This document shows, piece after piece, positions 1 to 5,509 of a DNA stretch of 6,257 bases. The stretch spans positions 1 through 6,257 of the forward strand of contig JAEEXW010000187.1 in NCBI GenBank assembly GCA_016287995.1, read 5' to 3'. A model generated the notes under the pieces. The model ran no database searches. It was given only the letters and a program-made list of their open reading frames with translations, and was not told the origin of the DNA. A program made the translations under genes and the position numbers. Origin of the DNA: Bacteroidales bacterium (GTDB lineage: Bacteria; Bacteroidota; Bacteroidia; Bacteroidales; UBA3824). How positions within the stretch are numbered: position 1 is the stretch's first letter; each line of letters starts with the position of its first letter.

Positions 1-1
1 A

Positions 2-1138
2 GTTTCCTTTCATACGGGTTATAATTACGGTACTTATCTGCAAGCATTGGCAATGAACCAACTTATACGTGAATGTGGTTTTAATCCTGAAATGATTTGG
101 CATGACGACTCTCTTATAAAAGGTAGGGATATAACATTGGCTAAATTGTTTACATTGTTTTTCAGAACTATATGTCATCCGTTTTCCTATAAAAAAACTA
201 TCGGCGGCTATATTGCCAACTATTCAAACAATATGCCTATGAAAACGAAACAGTTATTTGACAAGTTTTCTGAGACAAACTTTCGCATAAAAAAGATGTC
301 GTACTATAAAATGAAAAGGTATGCACACTCGGAAGATGTTGTTGCTGTTGTTTGCGGAAGTGATCAAATATGGAAAGCAGATTTACTCTATATTTCGCCA
401 TATTACTTTCTATTGTTCGCACCCTCAAATAAAAAAGTAGCGTATGCTCCAAGTTTTGGAACTAATATAGTTCCTGACTACAACAAAAAATTAATTGCCA
501 AAAATATCAATACATTCAATTACATATCAGTCCGTGAAAATAGCGGAAAGGATATGATAAAGGCACTTGTAGGGAAAGAAGTCCCTGTTGTTTTAGACCC
601 GACACTTGCCGTGAAACCTGATTTTTGGATAAAAAACAGGGATAAGACAACCGAAAAGTATATTTTATGCTATTTTTTAGATAGTCCTACTAACCAAACA
701 TTAGAAAGCATTTGTAAAATTCAAAAAAGATGTAATCTGCCGGTTAAGGTTTTACCTTACACCTTTGAGGCTTTTCAACAACACAATATGCAGTTAGAAA
801 CCGCAGGACCAACAGAATTCCTTAATTTGATATATAATGCTGATATTGTCATAACGGATTCTTTTCATGGACTTGTCTTTTCTGTCATATTTCACAGACC
901 TTTTTATTCCATAGAGCGAAATCATAAAAAATCCAATTCTCAATCTACCCGTATTACAAACCTTCTTAACCTTCTCAAATTAGAAAATAGATATATACGA
1001 GGTGATGAGATTTTTGGTGACGACAGTGCCTCTAACATATCATTTGTTTATGCTGAGAGTATTTTAGAAAAGGAAAGAGAAAAATCATATATGTTCCTCA
1101 AAAATGCACTAACTGAAATAAACAAAGAATCAATCTAA
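2..1138 (+). CDS. Polysaccharide pyruvyl transferase family protein (5'-truncated by window edge)
   Basis: The frame is open to the left edge, and the codons from position 2 already read as family sequence (TGYNYGTYLQALAMNQL matches the usual N-terminal NYG-LQA signature). The true start therefore lies only slightly outside the window, and internal ATG/TTG codons near 47-53 are not starts. Counting from the codon at 2, 378 residues are visible, close to full length for the family. Signatures are VVCGSDQIW (about 116-124), YAPSFG, ISVRENSG, VVLDPTLAV (about 197-204) and TDSFHGL (about 285-291); the last is the conserved C-terminal motif. Family members transfer pyruvate ketals, or act as related GT-B-fold transferases, on sugars of cell-surface polysaccharides in the cytoplasm. 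The gene is followed 7 bases later by an FrhB-like gene and then a GT2 gene, a combination typical of capsule/EPS clusters. The exact sugar acceptor cannot be told. It could also be a family member that is not a true pyruvyl transferase. Confidence 0.9.
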   Translation, partial: VSFHTGYNYGTYLQALAMNQLIRECGFNPEMIWHDDSLIKGRDITLAKLFTLFFRTICHPFSYKKTIGGYIANYSNNMPMKTKQLFDKFSETNFRIKKMSYYKMKRYAHSEDVVAVVCGSDQIWKADLLYISPYYFLLFAPSNKKVAYAPSFGTNIVPDYNKKLIAKNINTFNYISVRENSGKDMIKALVGKEVPVVLDPTLAVKPDFWIKNRDKTTEKYILCYFLDSPTNQTLESICKIQKRCNLPVKVLPYTFEAFQQHNMQLETAGPTEFLNLIYNADIVITDSFHGLVFSVIFHRPFYSIERNHKKSNSQSTRITNLLNLLKLENRYIRGDEIFGDDSASNISFVYAESILEKEREKSYMFLKNALTEINKESI

Positions 1139-1145
1139 AAATCCG

Positions 1146-2336
1146 ATGTCAAATACTATCTCGTCTGTTAAAAAGGAAGAATGTTACGGTTGCCGTTCTT
1201 GCGAGCAGATTTGTCCCAAACAATGTATTTCTGTTCTCCCTGATAATGAAGGCTTTTTGTATCCGTCTGTAAATGAAGATGTTTGCATAAAATGCGGTCT
1301 TTGCGTAAAGCATTGTCCAATTTTCAACAAAACAGAAAATACAAATCCCATATATCTCGGTTTACGGCTAAAAGATGACAAAGAACTATCAGAAAGTGCT
1401 TCGGGCGGAGTATTTGCGGGCTTTGCTGACTACATTTTAGAAAACGGCGGTGTCATTTTCGGCTGTGCCTTTGACGAAAATTTGCAAGCACGACACATTA
1501 AAGTTGACAACAAAGCGGAATTAAAACTGATTAAAGGTTCTAAATATGTAACAAGCGATACGAGAGAAACTTACCGCGAAGTTGCGGAGATTTTGAAAAA
1601 TTATCCAGAGAAAATTGTTTTTTATACGGGAACGCCGTGTCAGATTTCGGGACTGTATTCGTTTCTTGGAAAAAAGCCAGAAAAGTTATTCACCGCCGAT
1701 ATAATTTGCCACGGAGTTCCAAGCCAAAAATTATTCAACAAATACATCGAATGGCTTTCTAAGAAGACAAACGACAAAATTATATATTACGGTTTTCGGG
1801 ACAAAGACGTTTCAGGGTGGACTTGTGGCGGCAAAACAAAAACAAAAACAAAAACAAAAACAAAAACGATAAACGGTGCAGTTGACCCGTATTATTCGTC
1901 CTTTATGCGCGGCGAAACATATCGTCAGAGTTGTTATCAATGCGCTTTTGCAGACATAAAAAAACGTTCGGGCGATATAACAATGGGTGATTTTTGGGGT
2001 ATTGAAACTGCACATCCGAAGTTTTATTCTTCAAAGGGTGTTTCGTGTTGTATGTTGAATAATGACAAAGGTAAATTTTTATTTGAAAAAAATCGTTCCC
2101 GTTTTGAATTTATTGAAACATCTGCTGATAAAATTACAAGAAAAAACGGGAATCTTCTTCACCCGACAAAAAAGCCAACGGTTCGTGACACAATTTATAA
2201 CGGCATAGACGATTTGCCGGTTGAAAAATTCATTTCAAAATTGTATGCACCGTTACCGAAACGGATTGTCCGTTATATGATTAGTTTGATTCCTTCAGAA
2301 CTGAAAATTGTCATAAAGAGGATTTTAAAATTATAG
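1146..2336 (+). CDS. FrhB/FdhB-like ferredoxin-flavin oxidoreductase of a polysaccharide cluster
   Basis: The protein is 396 aa. The N-terminus carries two 4Fe-4S ferredoxin motifs, CYGCRSCEQICP (C13, C16, C19, C23) and CIKCGLCVKHCP (C47, C50, C53, C57). The middle matches the coenzyme F420 hydrogenase/dehydrogenase beta-subunit N-terminal domain: SASGG at 84-88, GSKYVTSD, TGTPCQ at 161-166 and CHGVPS from 188. The C-terminal FrhB domain has CYQCAF (C263, C266) and GDITMGDFWG at 276-285, which would hold a further Fe-S centre and flavin. Proteins of this build are common in Bacteroidota capsule clusters beside pyruvyl transferase-like genes and are presumed to be cytoplasmic redox enzymes acting on sugars or a partner. 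Their reaction is not established, and 'F420' in the family name does not imply F420 here. The ATG at 1146 directly follows the previous stop. Residues 230-241 are an odd (KT)6 run encoded by a hexamer microsatellite; the frame stays intact. Confidence 0.92.
   Translation: MSNTISSVKKEECYGCRSCEQICPKQCISVLPDNEGFLYPSVNEDVCIKCGLCVKHCPIFNKTENTNPIYLGLRLKDDKELSESASGGVFAGFADYILENGGVIFGCAFDENLQARHIKVDNKAELKLIKGSKYVTSDTRETYREVAEILKNYPEKIVFYTGTPCQISGLYSFLGKKPEKLFTADIICHGVPSQKLFNKYIEWLSKKTNDKIIYYGFRDKDVSGWTCGGKTKTKTKTKTKTINGAVDPYYSSFMRGETYRQSCYQCAFADIKKRSGDITMGDFWGIETAHPKFYSSKGVSCCMLNNDKGKFLFEKNRSRFEFIETSADKITRKNGNLLHPTKKPTVRDTIYNGIDDLPVEKFISKLYAPLPKRIVRYMISLIPSELKIVIKRILKL
1837..1866 (+). repeat. Hexanucleotide microsatellite (CAAAAA)5 inside a coding region
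   Basis: Five perfect CAAAAA units lie head to tail, preceded by a unit one A shorter (1832-1836) and followed by one more C. Read in the gene's frame this is AAA ACA repeated, giving Lys-Thr six times (codons 1833-1868, the last Thr being ACG). The period of six means that gain or loss of units changes protein length by two residues without a frameshift. Short pure tandem units like this are prone to slipped-strand mispairing. Whether copy number varies in the population cannot be seen from one sequence. Confidence 0.95.
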
Positions 2337-2343
2337 TTTGCCT

Positions 2344-3096
2344 ATGTCCTATCTTGTTTCCGTCATAATGCCGGCGCACAATTCATCGGCAACAATTTCT
2401 TCTGCGATAAACTCCGTTTTAGCGCAAACTTATCAAAATTGGGAACTGCTCGTTATTAACGACAATTCTTCCGATGATACAGAATCCATTGTTAAAGAAT
2501 ACGTTAAGAGAGATTCGCGGATAAAGTATTTAAAAACGGACAAAACTTTCAAACGTCCGTTTTATCCGCGAAACATCGGGATTGAAAACGCAAACGGACG
2601 CTTTATAGCGTTTTTAGACAGCGATGATTTATGGTTGCCGACCAAATTGGAGCATCAGTTGCCATTGTTTGAAATGAACGATGTCGCAATTGTGTTTTCA
2701 TACTATGCGAAAATGAACTGCGATGGAAAAATGCAAAATAGGTTGATTACATCACCGTTAATCGTTGATTATGAATATTTACTGAAAGGCGATTGTATCG
2801 GAAATTTAACAGGAATTTATGACACGTCAAAAGTTGGAAAAGTATATCAAAAAAACATACATCATGAAGATTATTTGATGTGGCTTGAAATTTTAAAACA
2901 AGGCAGATATGCAATGAATACAAATACTATTGAAGCATTTTATCGTACTCAAAAACAATCCGTTTCGGGAAACAAGTTTAAAACTATGCAATGGCATTGG
3001 AATATTTTGCGTAATGAATTGAAATTGCCGCTATTTGTATCTGTAAAATATTTCTCTCACTATGCAATAAAAGGCTTGGCAAAATTTCTGAAATAA
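2344..3096 (+). CDS. GT2 family glycosyltransferase
   Basis: The protein is 250 aa from the ATG at 2344 (MSYLVSVIMPAHN). An in-frame TTG at 2338 adds two residues but is less likely, because family members start right at the first beta strand. GT-A fold signatures appear in order: VSVIMPAHNSS (5-15), the QTYQNWELLVINDNSSDDT segment (28-46) with the nucleotide-binding aspartates, PRNIG, FLDSDDLW with the DxD metal/UDP-sugar site at D92-S93-D94-D95, and HEDYLMWLEIL with the ED catalytic-base motif at E175-D176. It would transfer a sugar from an NDP-sugar to a growing lipid-linked polysaccharide at the cytoplasmic face. No membrane segment is evident, and it is shorter than GT2 proteins with extra C-terminal domains. 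It starts 7 bases after the FrhB-like gene and is the last gene of the glycan operon visible here. Donor and acceptor are not predictable. Confidence 0.94.
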   Translation: MSYLVSVIMPAHNSSATISSAINSVLAQTYQNWELLVINDNSSDDTESIVKEYVKRDSRIKYLKTDKTFKRPFYPRNIGIENANGRFIAFLDSDDLWLPTKLEHQLPLFEMNDVAIVFSYYAKMNCDGKMQNRLITSPLIVDYEYLLKGDCIGNLTGIYDTSKVGKVYQKNIHHEDYLMWLEILKQGRYAMNTNTIEAFYRTQKQSVSGNKFKTMQWHWNILRNELKLPLFVSVKYFSHYAIKGLAKFLK

Positions 3097-3099
3097 TTG

Positions 3100-3131
3100 T
3101 TTGGATATATAAAATATATTCGATATTTTTG
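3100..3131 (+). promoter_or_regulatory. Putative Bacteroidota-type promoter for the toxin-antitoxin unit
   Basis: A -33 box TTTG (3100-3103) is followed after 20 bases by TATTTTTG (3124-3131), an exact match to the TAnnTTTG -7 consensus of Bacteroidota sigma-ABfr promoters. Transcription would begin around 3136-3140, giving a leader of about 20 bases before the ATG at 3159. The pair starts four bases after the glycosyltransferase stop, so the two-gene unit seems able to be expressed independently of the glycan operon. No hairpin-plus-T-run terminator separates them, so readthrough is also possible. Confidence 0.6.
3105..3119. repeat. AT-only inverted repeat between the -33 and -7 boxes
   Basis: ATATAT (3105-3110) is repeated in inverted form after AAA (ATATAT 3114-3119). 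It sits exactly in the promoter spacer, where an autoregulator could bind. Being purely A/T in an AT-rich genome, it may be chance. A second palindrome, TTGCGCAA (3129-3136), overlaps the end of the -7 box. Confidence 0.35.
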
Positions 3132-3158
3132 CGCAAGGTTGGTTAAAATTTTACGGTT

Positions 3159-3707
3159 ATGGATATAAATAAAATTGCAAATACACTTGGCTATATTGCT
3201 TTGACACAAAAAGATAAGACAATCAATTGTATGAAAGCATACAAATTGATTTGGCTTGCCGACCGTTATCATTTGCGCAAATACGGCAGAACAATTACGG
3301 GCGATAATTATTTTGCTATGCAGAAAGGTGTTGTACCGTCAAATGCTAAAAACATAGTTGAAGGTATTCCTGTACAAACTCCATTCATCAAAGAAAATAA
3401 AGAAAACTTTACATATACGTTTGTAGAAAATGTAGATAAAGATGTTTTTTCTGAGAGCGACATTGAAGTCTTGGATTTGATTTGGAATACATACGGAAAT
3501 ATGACGCAATGGCAGTTGTCTAATTTGTCTCATCAGTTTCCTGAGTGGAAGAAGTATGAGCCATTATTAAAAGACAAGAACTCAAAAAACAGTTACAATA
3601 TCAATATGGACTTGTTCTTTGAAAATTATGACGATGGTAGCGGTTTATTTGTTGATGACAAAGAAAGTTTGGATTTATCAAAAGAAATGTTTCATTTGTA
3701 TAAATAG
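3159..3707 (+). CDS. Panacea/SocA-like (DUF4065) antitoxin
   Basis: The protein is 182 aa. The N-terminal half matches the Panacea (DUF4065, SocA-like) domain: MDINKIANTLGYIA at the start, then KLIWLADRYHLRKYGR (29-44), TITGDNYFAMQKG (45-57) and VPS (59-61), close to the family pattern KLLYLADxYHLxxYGRxITGDxYxAMxxGPVPS. One proline of GPVPS is replaced (GVVPS). A later segment, LDLIWNTYGNMTQWQLSNLSH, corresponds to the helical end of the domain. Panacea proteins are promiscuous antitoxins that neutralise varied toxins by direct contact; the founding SocA instead delivers its toxin SocB to ClpXP. The gene is followed 6 bases later by a small protein gene, the usual antitoxin-first order. The ATG at 3159 is preceded by its own promoter. 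The family call is firm; antitoxin function is inferred from family and arrangement. Confidence 0.87.
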   Translation: MDINKIANTLGYIALTQKDKTINCMKAYKLIWLADRYHLRKYGRTITGDNYFAMQKGVVPSNAKNIVEGIPVQTPFIKENKENFTYTFVENVDKDVFSESDIEVLDLIWNTYGNMTQWQLSNLSHQFPEWKKYEPLLKDKNSKNSYNINMDLFFENYDDGSGLFVDDKESLDLSKEMFHLYK

Positions 3708-3713
3708 ACAATT

Positions 3714-4139
3714 ATGGAATTGCCACAGTCATTACTTGAAGAAACAATTAATGAGTCTGAAATATATTTCTTTACAAGTCAAACTAATGTCGGTGTGCCG
3801 GAGCATATTCACATCTGTGTAAGGAAACAGGACAAATATTTTTTATTTACGGCTTGTACATCCCAGACAGATACCATATATAAATTCGTGATTCATAATC
3901 ATATAGATCCAAATACGTTTCCGTGTTTTGTTCCTGATGAAACCAATGGTTTTCGCCAAATAACGTATGTGAACTGTAATCAAATTATTGAATATAACAA
4001 AAACGACTTTTTGAAATTATTATCAGATAATAAAATTTATAAATTAAAAGGTAAATTGTCAGTTGACGGAATGAAACAAATTATTAAAGGCATAAAATTA
4101 AGTAAAATTGTGCCTGAACGTATTAAAAAATTATTTTAA
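3714..4139 (+). CDS. Probable toxin of the Panacea pair, family not recognised (PemK/MazF-like features)
   Basis: The protein is 141 aa, starting 6 bases after the antitoxin stop and ending just before a terminator, so the two are almost surely co-transcribed. I do not recognise a named family. Visible features are an early strand-rich half (SEIYFFTSQ, then PEHIHICVRKQDKYFLF, then TACTSQTDT at 46-54), a central FPCFVPDETNGFRQITYVNCNQI block, and a helical C-terminus, KLSVDGMKQIIKGIKLSKIVPERIKKLF. This order (beta strand after a Pro/His turn, a T-S motif, a 'VxCN' strand, then a terminal helix after 'GKL') resembles PemK/MazF-type SH3-barrel ribonucleases and their diverged Bacteroidota relatives, but the resemblance is by eye and weak. 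No signal peptide or membrane helix is visible, which argues against a membrane-disrupting toxin. Small-alarmone-synthetase motifs, common among other Panacea partners, are absent. That it is a gene is likely; the toxin role is inferred from position. Confidence 0.72.
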   Translation: MELPQSLLEETINESEIYFFTSQTNVGVPEHIHICVRKQDKYFLFTACTSQTDTIYKFVIHNHIDPNTFPCFVPDETNGFRQITYVNCNQIIEYNKNDFLKLLSDNKIYKLKGKLSVDGMKQIIKGIKLSKIVPERIKKLF

Positions 4140-4150
4140 AATAATAAAAT

Positions 4151-4196
4151 AAAATCCCGAACTTCGACGTATTTTCGTCCCGGTTCGGGATTTTTT
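4151..4196 (+). terminator. Rho-independent terminator after the toxin-antitoxin unit
   Basis: The arm 4151-4162 (AAAATCCCGAAC) pairs with 4183-4194 (GTTCGGGATTTT) over 12 perfect base pairs, with a T run continuing to 4196. Inside the loop a second short stem forms, GACG (4166-4169) with CGTC (4176-4179) closing a six-base loop, so the hairpin is extended beyond a 3-by-3 internal bulge. The A-rich left flank would also allow termination on the minus strand. It begins 12 bases after the toxin stop codon. Confidence 0.87.
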
Positions 4197-4272
4197 ATGC
4201 AATTTTTTTGACAAATCAATACAGAATGGAAGGTTCAATGTACTAAATTACACTTGTTAATTGTAAAAAGTT

Positions 4273-4303
4273 TTTGCGAAATTAATAAAAAAGATTACTT
4301 TTG
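4273..4303 (+). promoter_or_regulatory. Putative Bacteroidota-type promoter for the Fic gene
   Basis: TTTG (4273-4276) is followed after 19 bases by TACTTTTG (4296-4303), an exact TAnnTTTG match. Transcription would begin near 4308-4311, leaving a leader of about 45 bases before the ATG at 4354. The -7 box overlaps the outer end of a long inverted repeat (4299-4345), so anything binding that dyad would cover the -7 box and the start site. Confidence 0.6.
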
Positions 4304-4345
4304 CGGTTAATAACTCGCATTTTTTGCGAATTATTAACCGCAAAA
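4299..4345. repeat. Long near-perfect inverted repeat over the Fic promoter and leader
   Basis: The outer arms TTTTGCGGTTAATAA (4299-4313) and TTATTAACCGCAAAA (4331-4345) are perfectly complementary. After one C/A mismatch (4314/4330), the inner arms TCGCA (4315-4319) and TGCGA (4325-4329) pair around a five-T loop. That is 20 of 21 paired positions. It is not a terminator: the 3' side is A-rich, and it lies between promoter and start codon. Because transcription would start inside the left arm, the RNA would carry only the inner part, while the full dyad exists in DNA. It is therefore most likely an operator, possibly for autoregulation, with a leader hairpin as the alternative. Confidence 0.85.
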
Positions 4346-4353
4346 ACAAATTT

Positions 4354-5439
4354 ATGTACATTTACGAATCAGAAAATTGGGCAAATTTCCTTTGGAATAA
4401 GGATTTTATTAACGACAAACTCCTGATAATCAACAAAAAAGCAGGATTTTTGTCGGGAAGACTTACTACGCTCGGTTTTGATTCGTGTTTGAAGGCAATG
4501 ACGGATACAATTACATACGATGTCGTAGATTCTTATCAAATTGAAGGCGTAAATCTTGATTCTGATATGGTTCGCTCGTCAGTTGCAAGAAAATTAGGAG
4601 TTGAAATTCCAAAGCATAAAGAACCAACTCACTACATTGACGGTATTGTAGAAATGATGTTAGATGCAACCTCTAATTATGATAAACCATTGACAGACAA
4701 CAGATTATTTTCATGGCATTGTGCATTGTTTCCGACTATGAAAAGCGGAATCAACGATATAAATGTCGGCAAATATAGATCAACGGGAATGAAAGTAATT
4801 TCAGGCGCATTAGGTAGGGAAAAAGTGCATTATCAAGCCCCGGAAGCCGAACAAATTCCCGCCATGATGTCACAATTTCTTCAATGGTTTAATTCTAACA
4901 ACCAATATGTTACATATTTAAAATCGGCTATTGCACATTTGTATTTTGTCAGCATACACCCTTTTGACGATGGCAACGGACGTATGGCACGGGCAATCAG
5001 CGATATGGCTCTTTCGCAAGCAGATAATTCAAAAATGCGTTTTTTCAGTATGTCAAACCAAATTAACACGGAAAAAAGCCGTTATTATGACATTTTGGAA
5101 AAAACGCAAAAAGGAGACGGAGAGATAACTGCATGGTTGGATTGGTACTTATCATGTATGGAGCGTGCAATTGACAAAGCAAATGAAAACTTGTCCAATG
5201 TATTAAAAAAAACTGTTTTTTGGCAACAAAATAGTCAAACAATTTTGTCAGAACGTCAAAAGGAAATGTTAAACATTTGGCTTGACGGTTACGAAGGTAA
5301 ACTCACAGCCAAAAATTGGTCAAAACTATCCAAAAAATCACTTGACACTGCACTTCGGGACATCAAAGACCTTGTAGATAAACAAATTTTAAGACCAAAA
5401 GACGGTAACCAACGAAATATAGAATATGAAATTCTTTAA
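4354..5439 (+). CDS. Fic family protein, class II (DUF4172-like N-terminus, Fic core, winged helix)
   Basis: The protein is 361 aa from the ATG at 4354. The N-terminus MYIYESENWANFLW matches the start of DUF4172-type Fic proteins (M-[WY]-I-[WY]...WP.F), so the upstream in-frame TTG at 4324, inside the inverted repeat, is rejected. S60-x-x-x-E64-G65 (SYQIEG) fits the class II inhibitory motif [S/T]xxxE[G/N], whose glutamate blocks productive ATP binding. The catalytic loop is HPFDDGNGRMAR (H202 to R213), with the catalytic His, acidic metal ligand, GNG anion hole and both arginines intact. Residues about 297-345 (LSERQKEMLNIW... to ...LVDKQILR) look like a winged helix-turn-helix. Active Fic enzymes usually transfer AMP to hydroxyl side chains of target proteins, and some remove it; the target here is unknown. 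Length and order resemble Shewanella SoFic-type proteins. The gene is monocistronic, between two terminators, with a dyad over its promoter that the C-terminal winged helix might recognise (inference). Confidence 0.95.
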   Translation: MYIYESENWANFLWNKDFINDKLLIINKKAGFLSGRLTTLGFDSCLKAMTDTITYDVVDSYQIEGVNLDSDMVRSSVARKLGVEIPKHKEPTHYIDGIVEMMLDATSNYDKPLTDNRLFSWHCALFPTMKSGINDINVGKYRSTGMKVISGALGREKVHYQAPEAEQIPAMMSQFLQWFNSNNQYVTYLKSAIAHLYFVSIHPFDDGNGRMARAISDMALSQADNSKMRFFSMSNQINTEKSRYYDILEKTQKGDGEITAWLDWYLSCMERAIDKANENLSNVLKKTVFWQQNSQTILSERQKEMLNIWLDGYEGKLTAKNWSKLSKKSLDTALRDIKDLVDKQILRPKDGNQRNIEYEIL

Positions 5440-5445
5440 CGAATA

Positions 5446-5509
5446 AAAAAACAAATCACCCGAATCGAAACTCTAAAAAAACTGTTTTGGTTCGGGTGTT
5501 TTGTTTTTT
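5446..5509. terminator. Bidirectional terminator between convergent Fic and sodB genes
   Basis: The left arm 5446-5471 (ending ATCACCCGAATCGAAAC) pairs with 5484-5509 (starting GTTTTGGTTCGGGTGTTTTG). The 26 positions contain one T/T mismatch (5456/5499) and two G-T wobbles, around a 12-base A-rich loop. A tract of A on the left and T on the right make it work in both directions, which fits the convergent genes: it starts 7 bases after the Fic stop and its right end touches the last codon of sodB (5508-5510). Confidence 0.85.

Noticed and set aside
237..452. Minus-strand open frame inside the pyruvyl transferase gene
   Set aside because: It overlaps a strongly supported gene on the opposite strand and shows no recognisable motif; the same applies to the minus-strand frames at 1184-1381, 3060-3272, 3339-3533 and 4881-5069.
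1832..1867. Tandem repeats as a possible CRISPR-like array or intergenic regulatory repeat
   Set aside because: Units are only six bases with no spacers, lie wholly within an intact reading frame, and translate to a clean Lys-Thr run.
1812..2015. Minus-strand open frame with a Phe-Cys repeat opposite the KT tract
   Set aside because: It is the antisense shadow of the hexamer repeat inside a well-supported gene, and has no family signature.
3619..3822. Plus-strand small open frame spanning the antitoxin-toxin junction
   Set aside because: It overlaps both genes in another frame, and its composition looks like out-of-frame translation with no motif. The adjacent frames have family signatures and clean spacing.
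4249..4267. TTACA / TGTAA inverted pair upstream of the Fic promoter
   Set aside because: Only five bases per arm with a nine-base gap in AT-rich DNA, which is expected by chance.
4299..4345. Inverted repeat as a terminator or insertion-sequence end
   Set aside because: There is no T run after the 3' arm, it lies between a promoter and a start codon, and no transposase or target duplication is nearby.
4324..4353. Extended N-terminus of the Fic protein from a TTG at 4324
   Set aside because: It would begin inside the inverted-repeat loop and add residues that family members lack; the ATG at 4354 gives the canonical MYIYxxxxW start.
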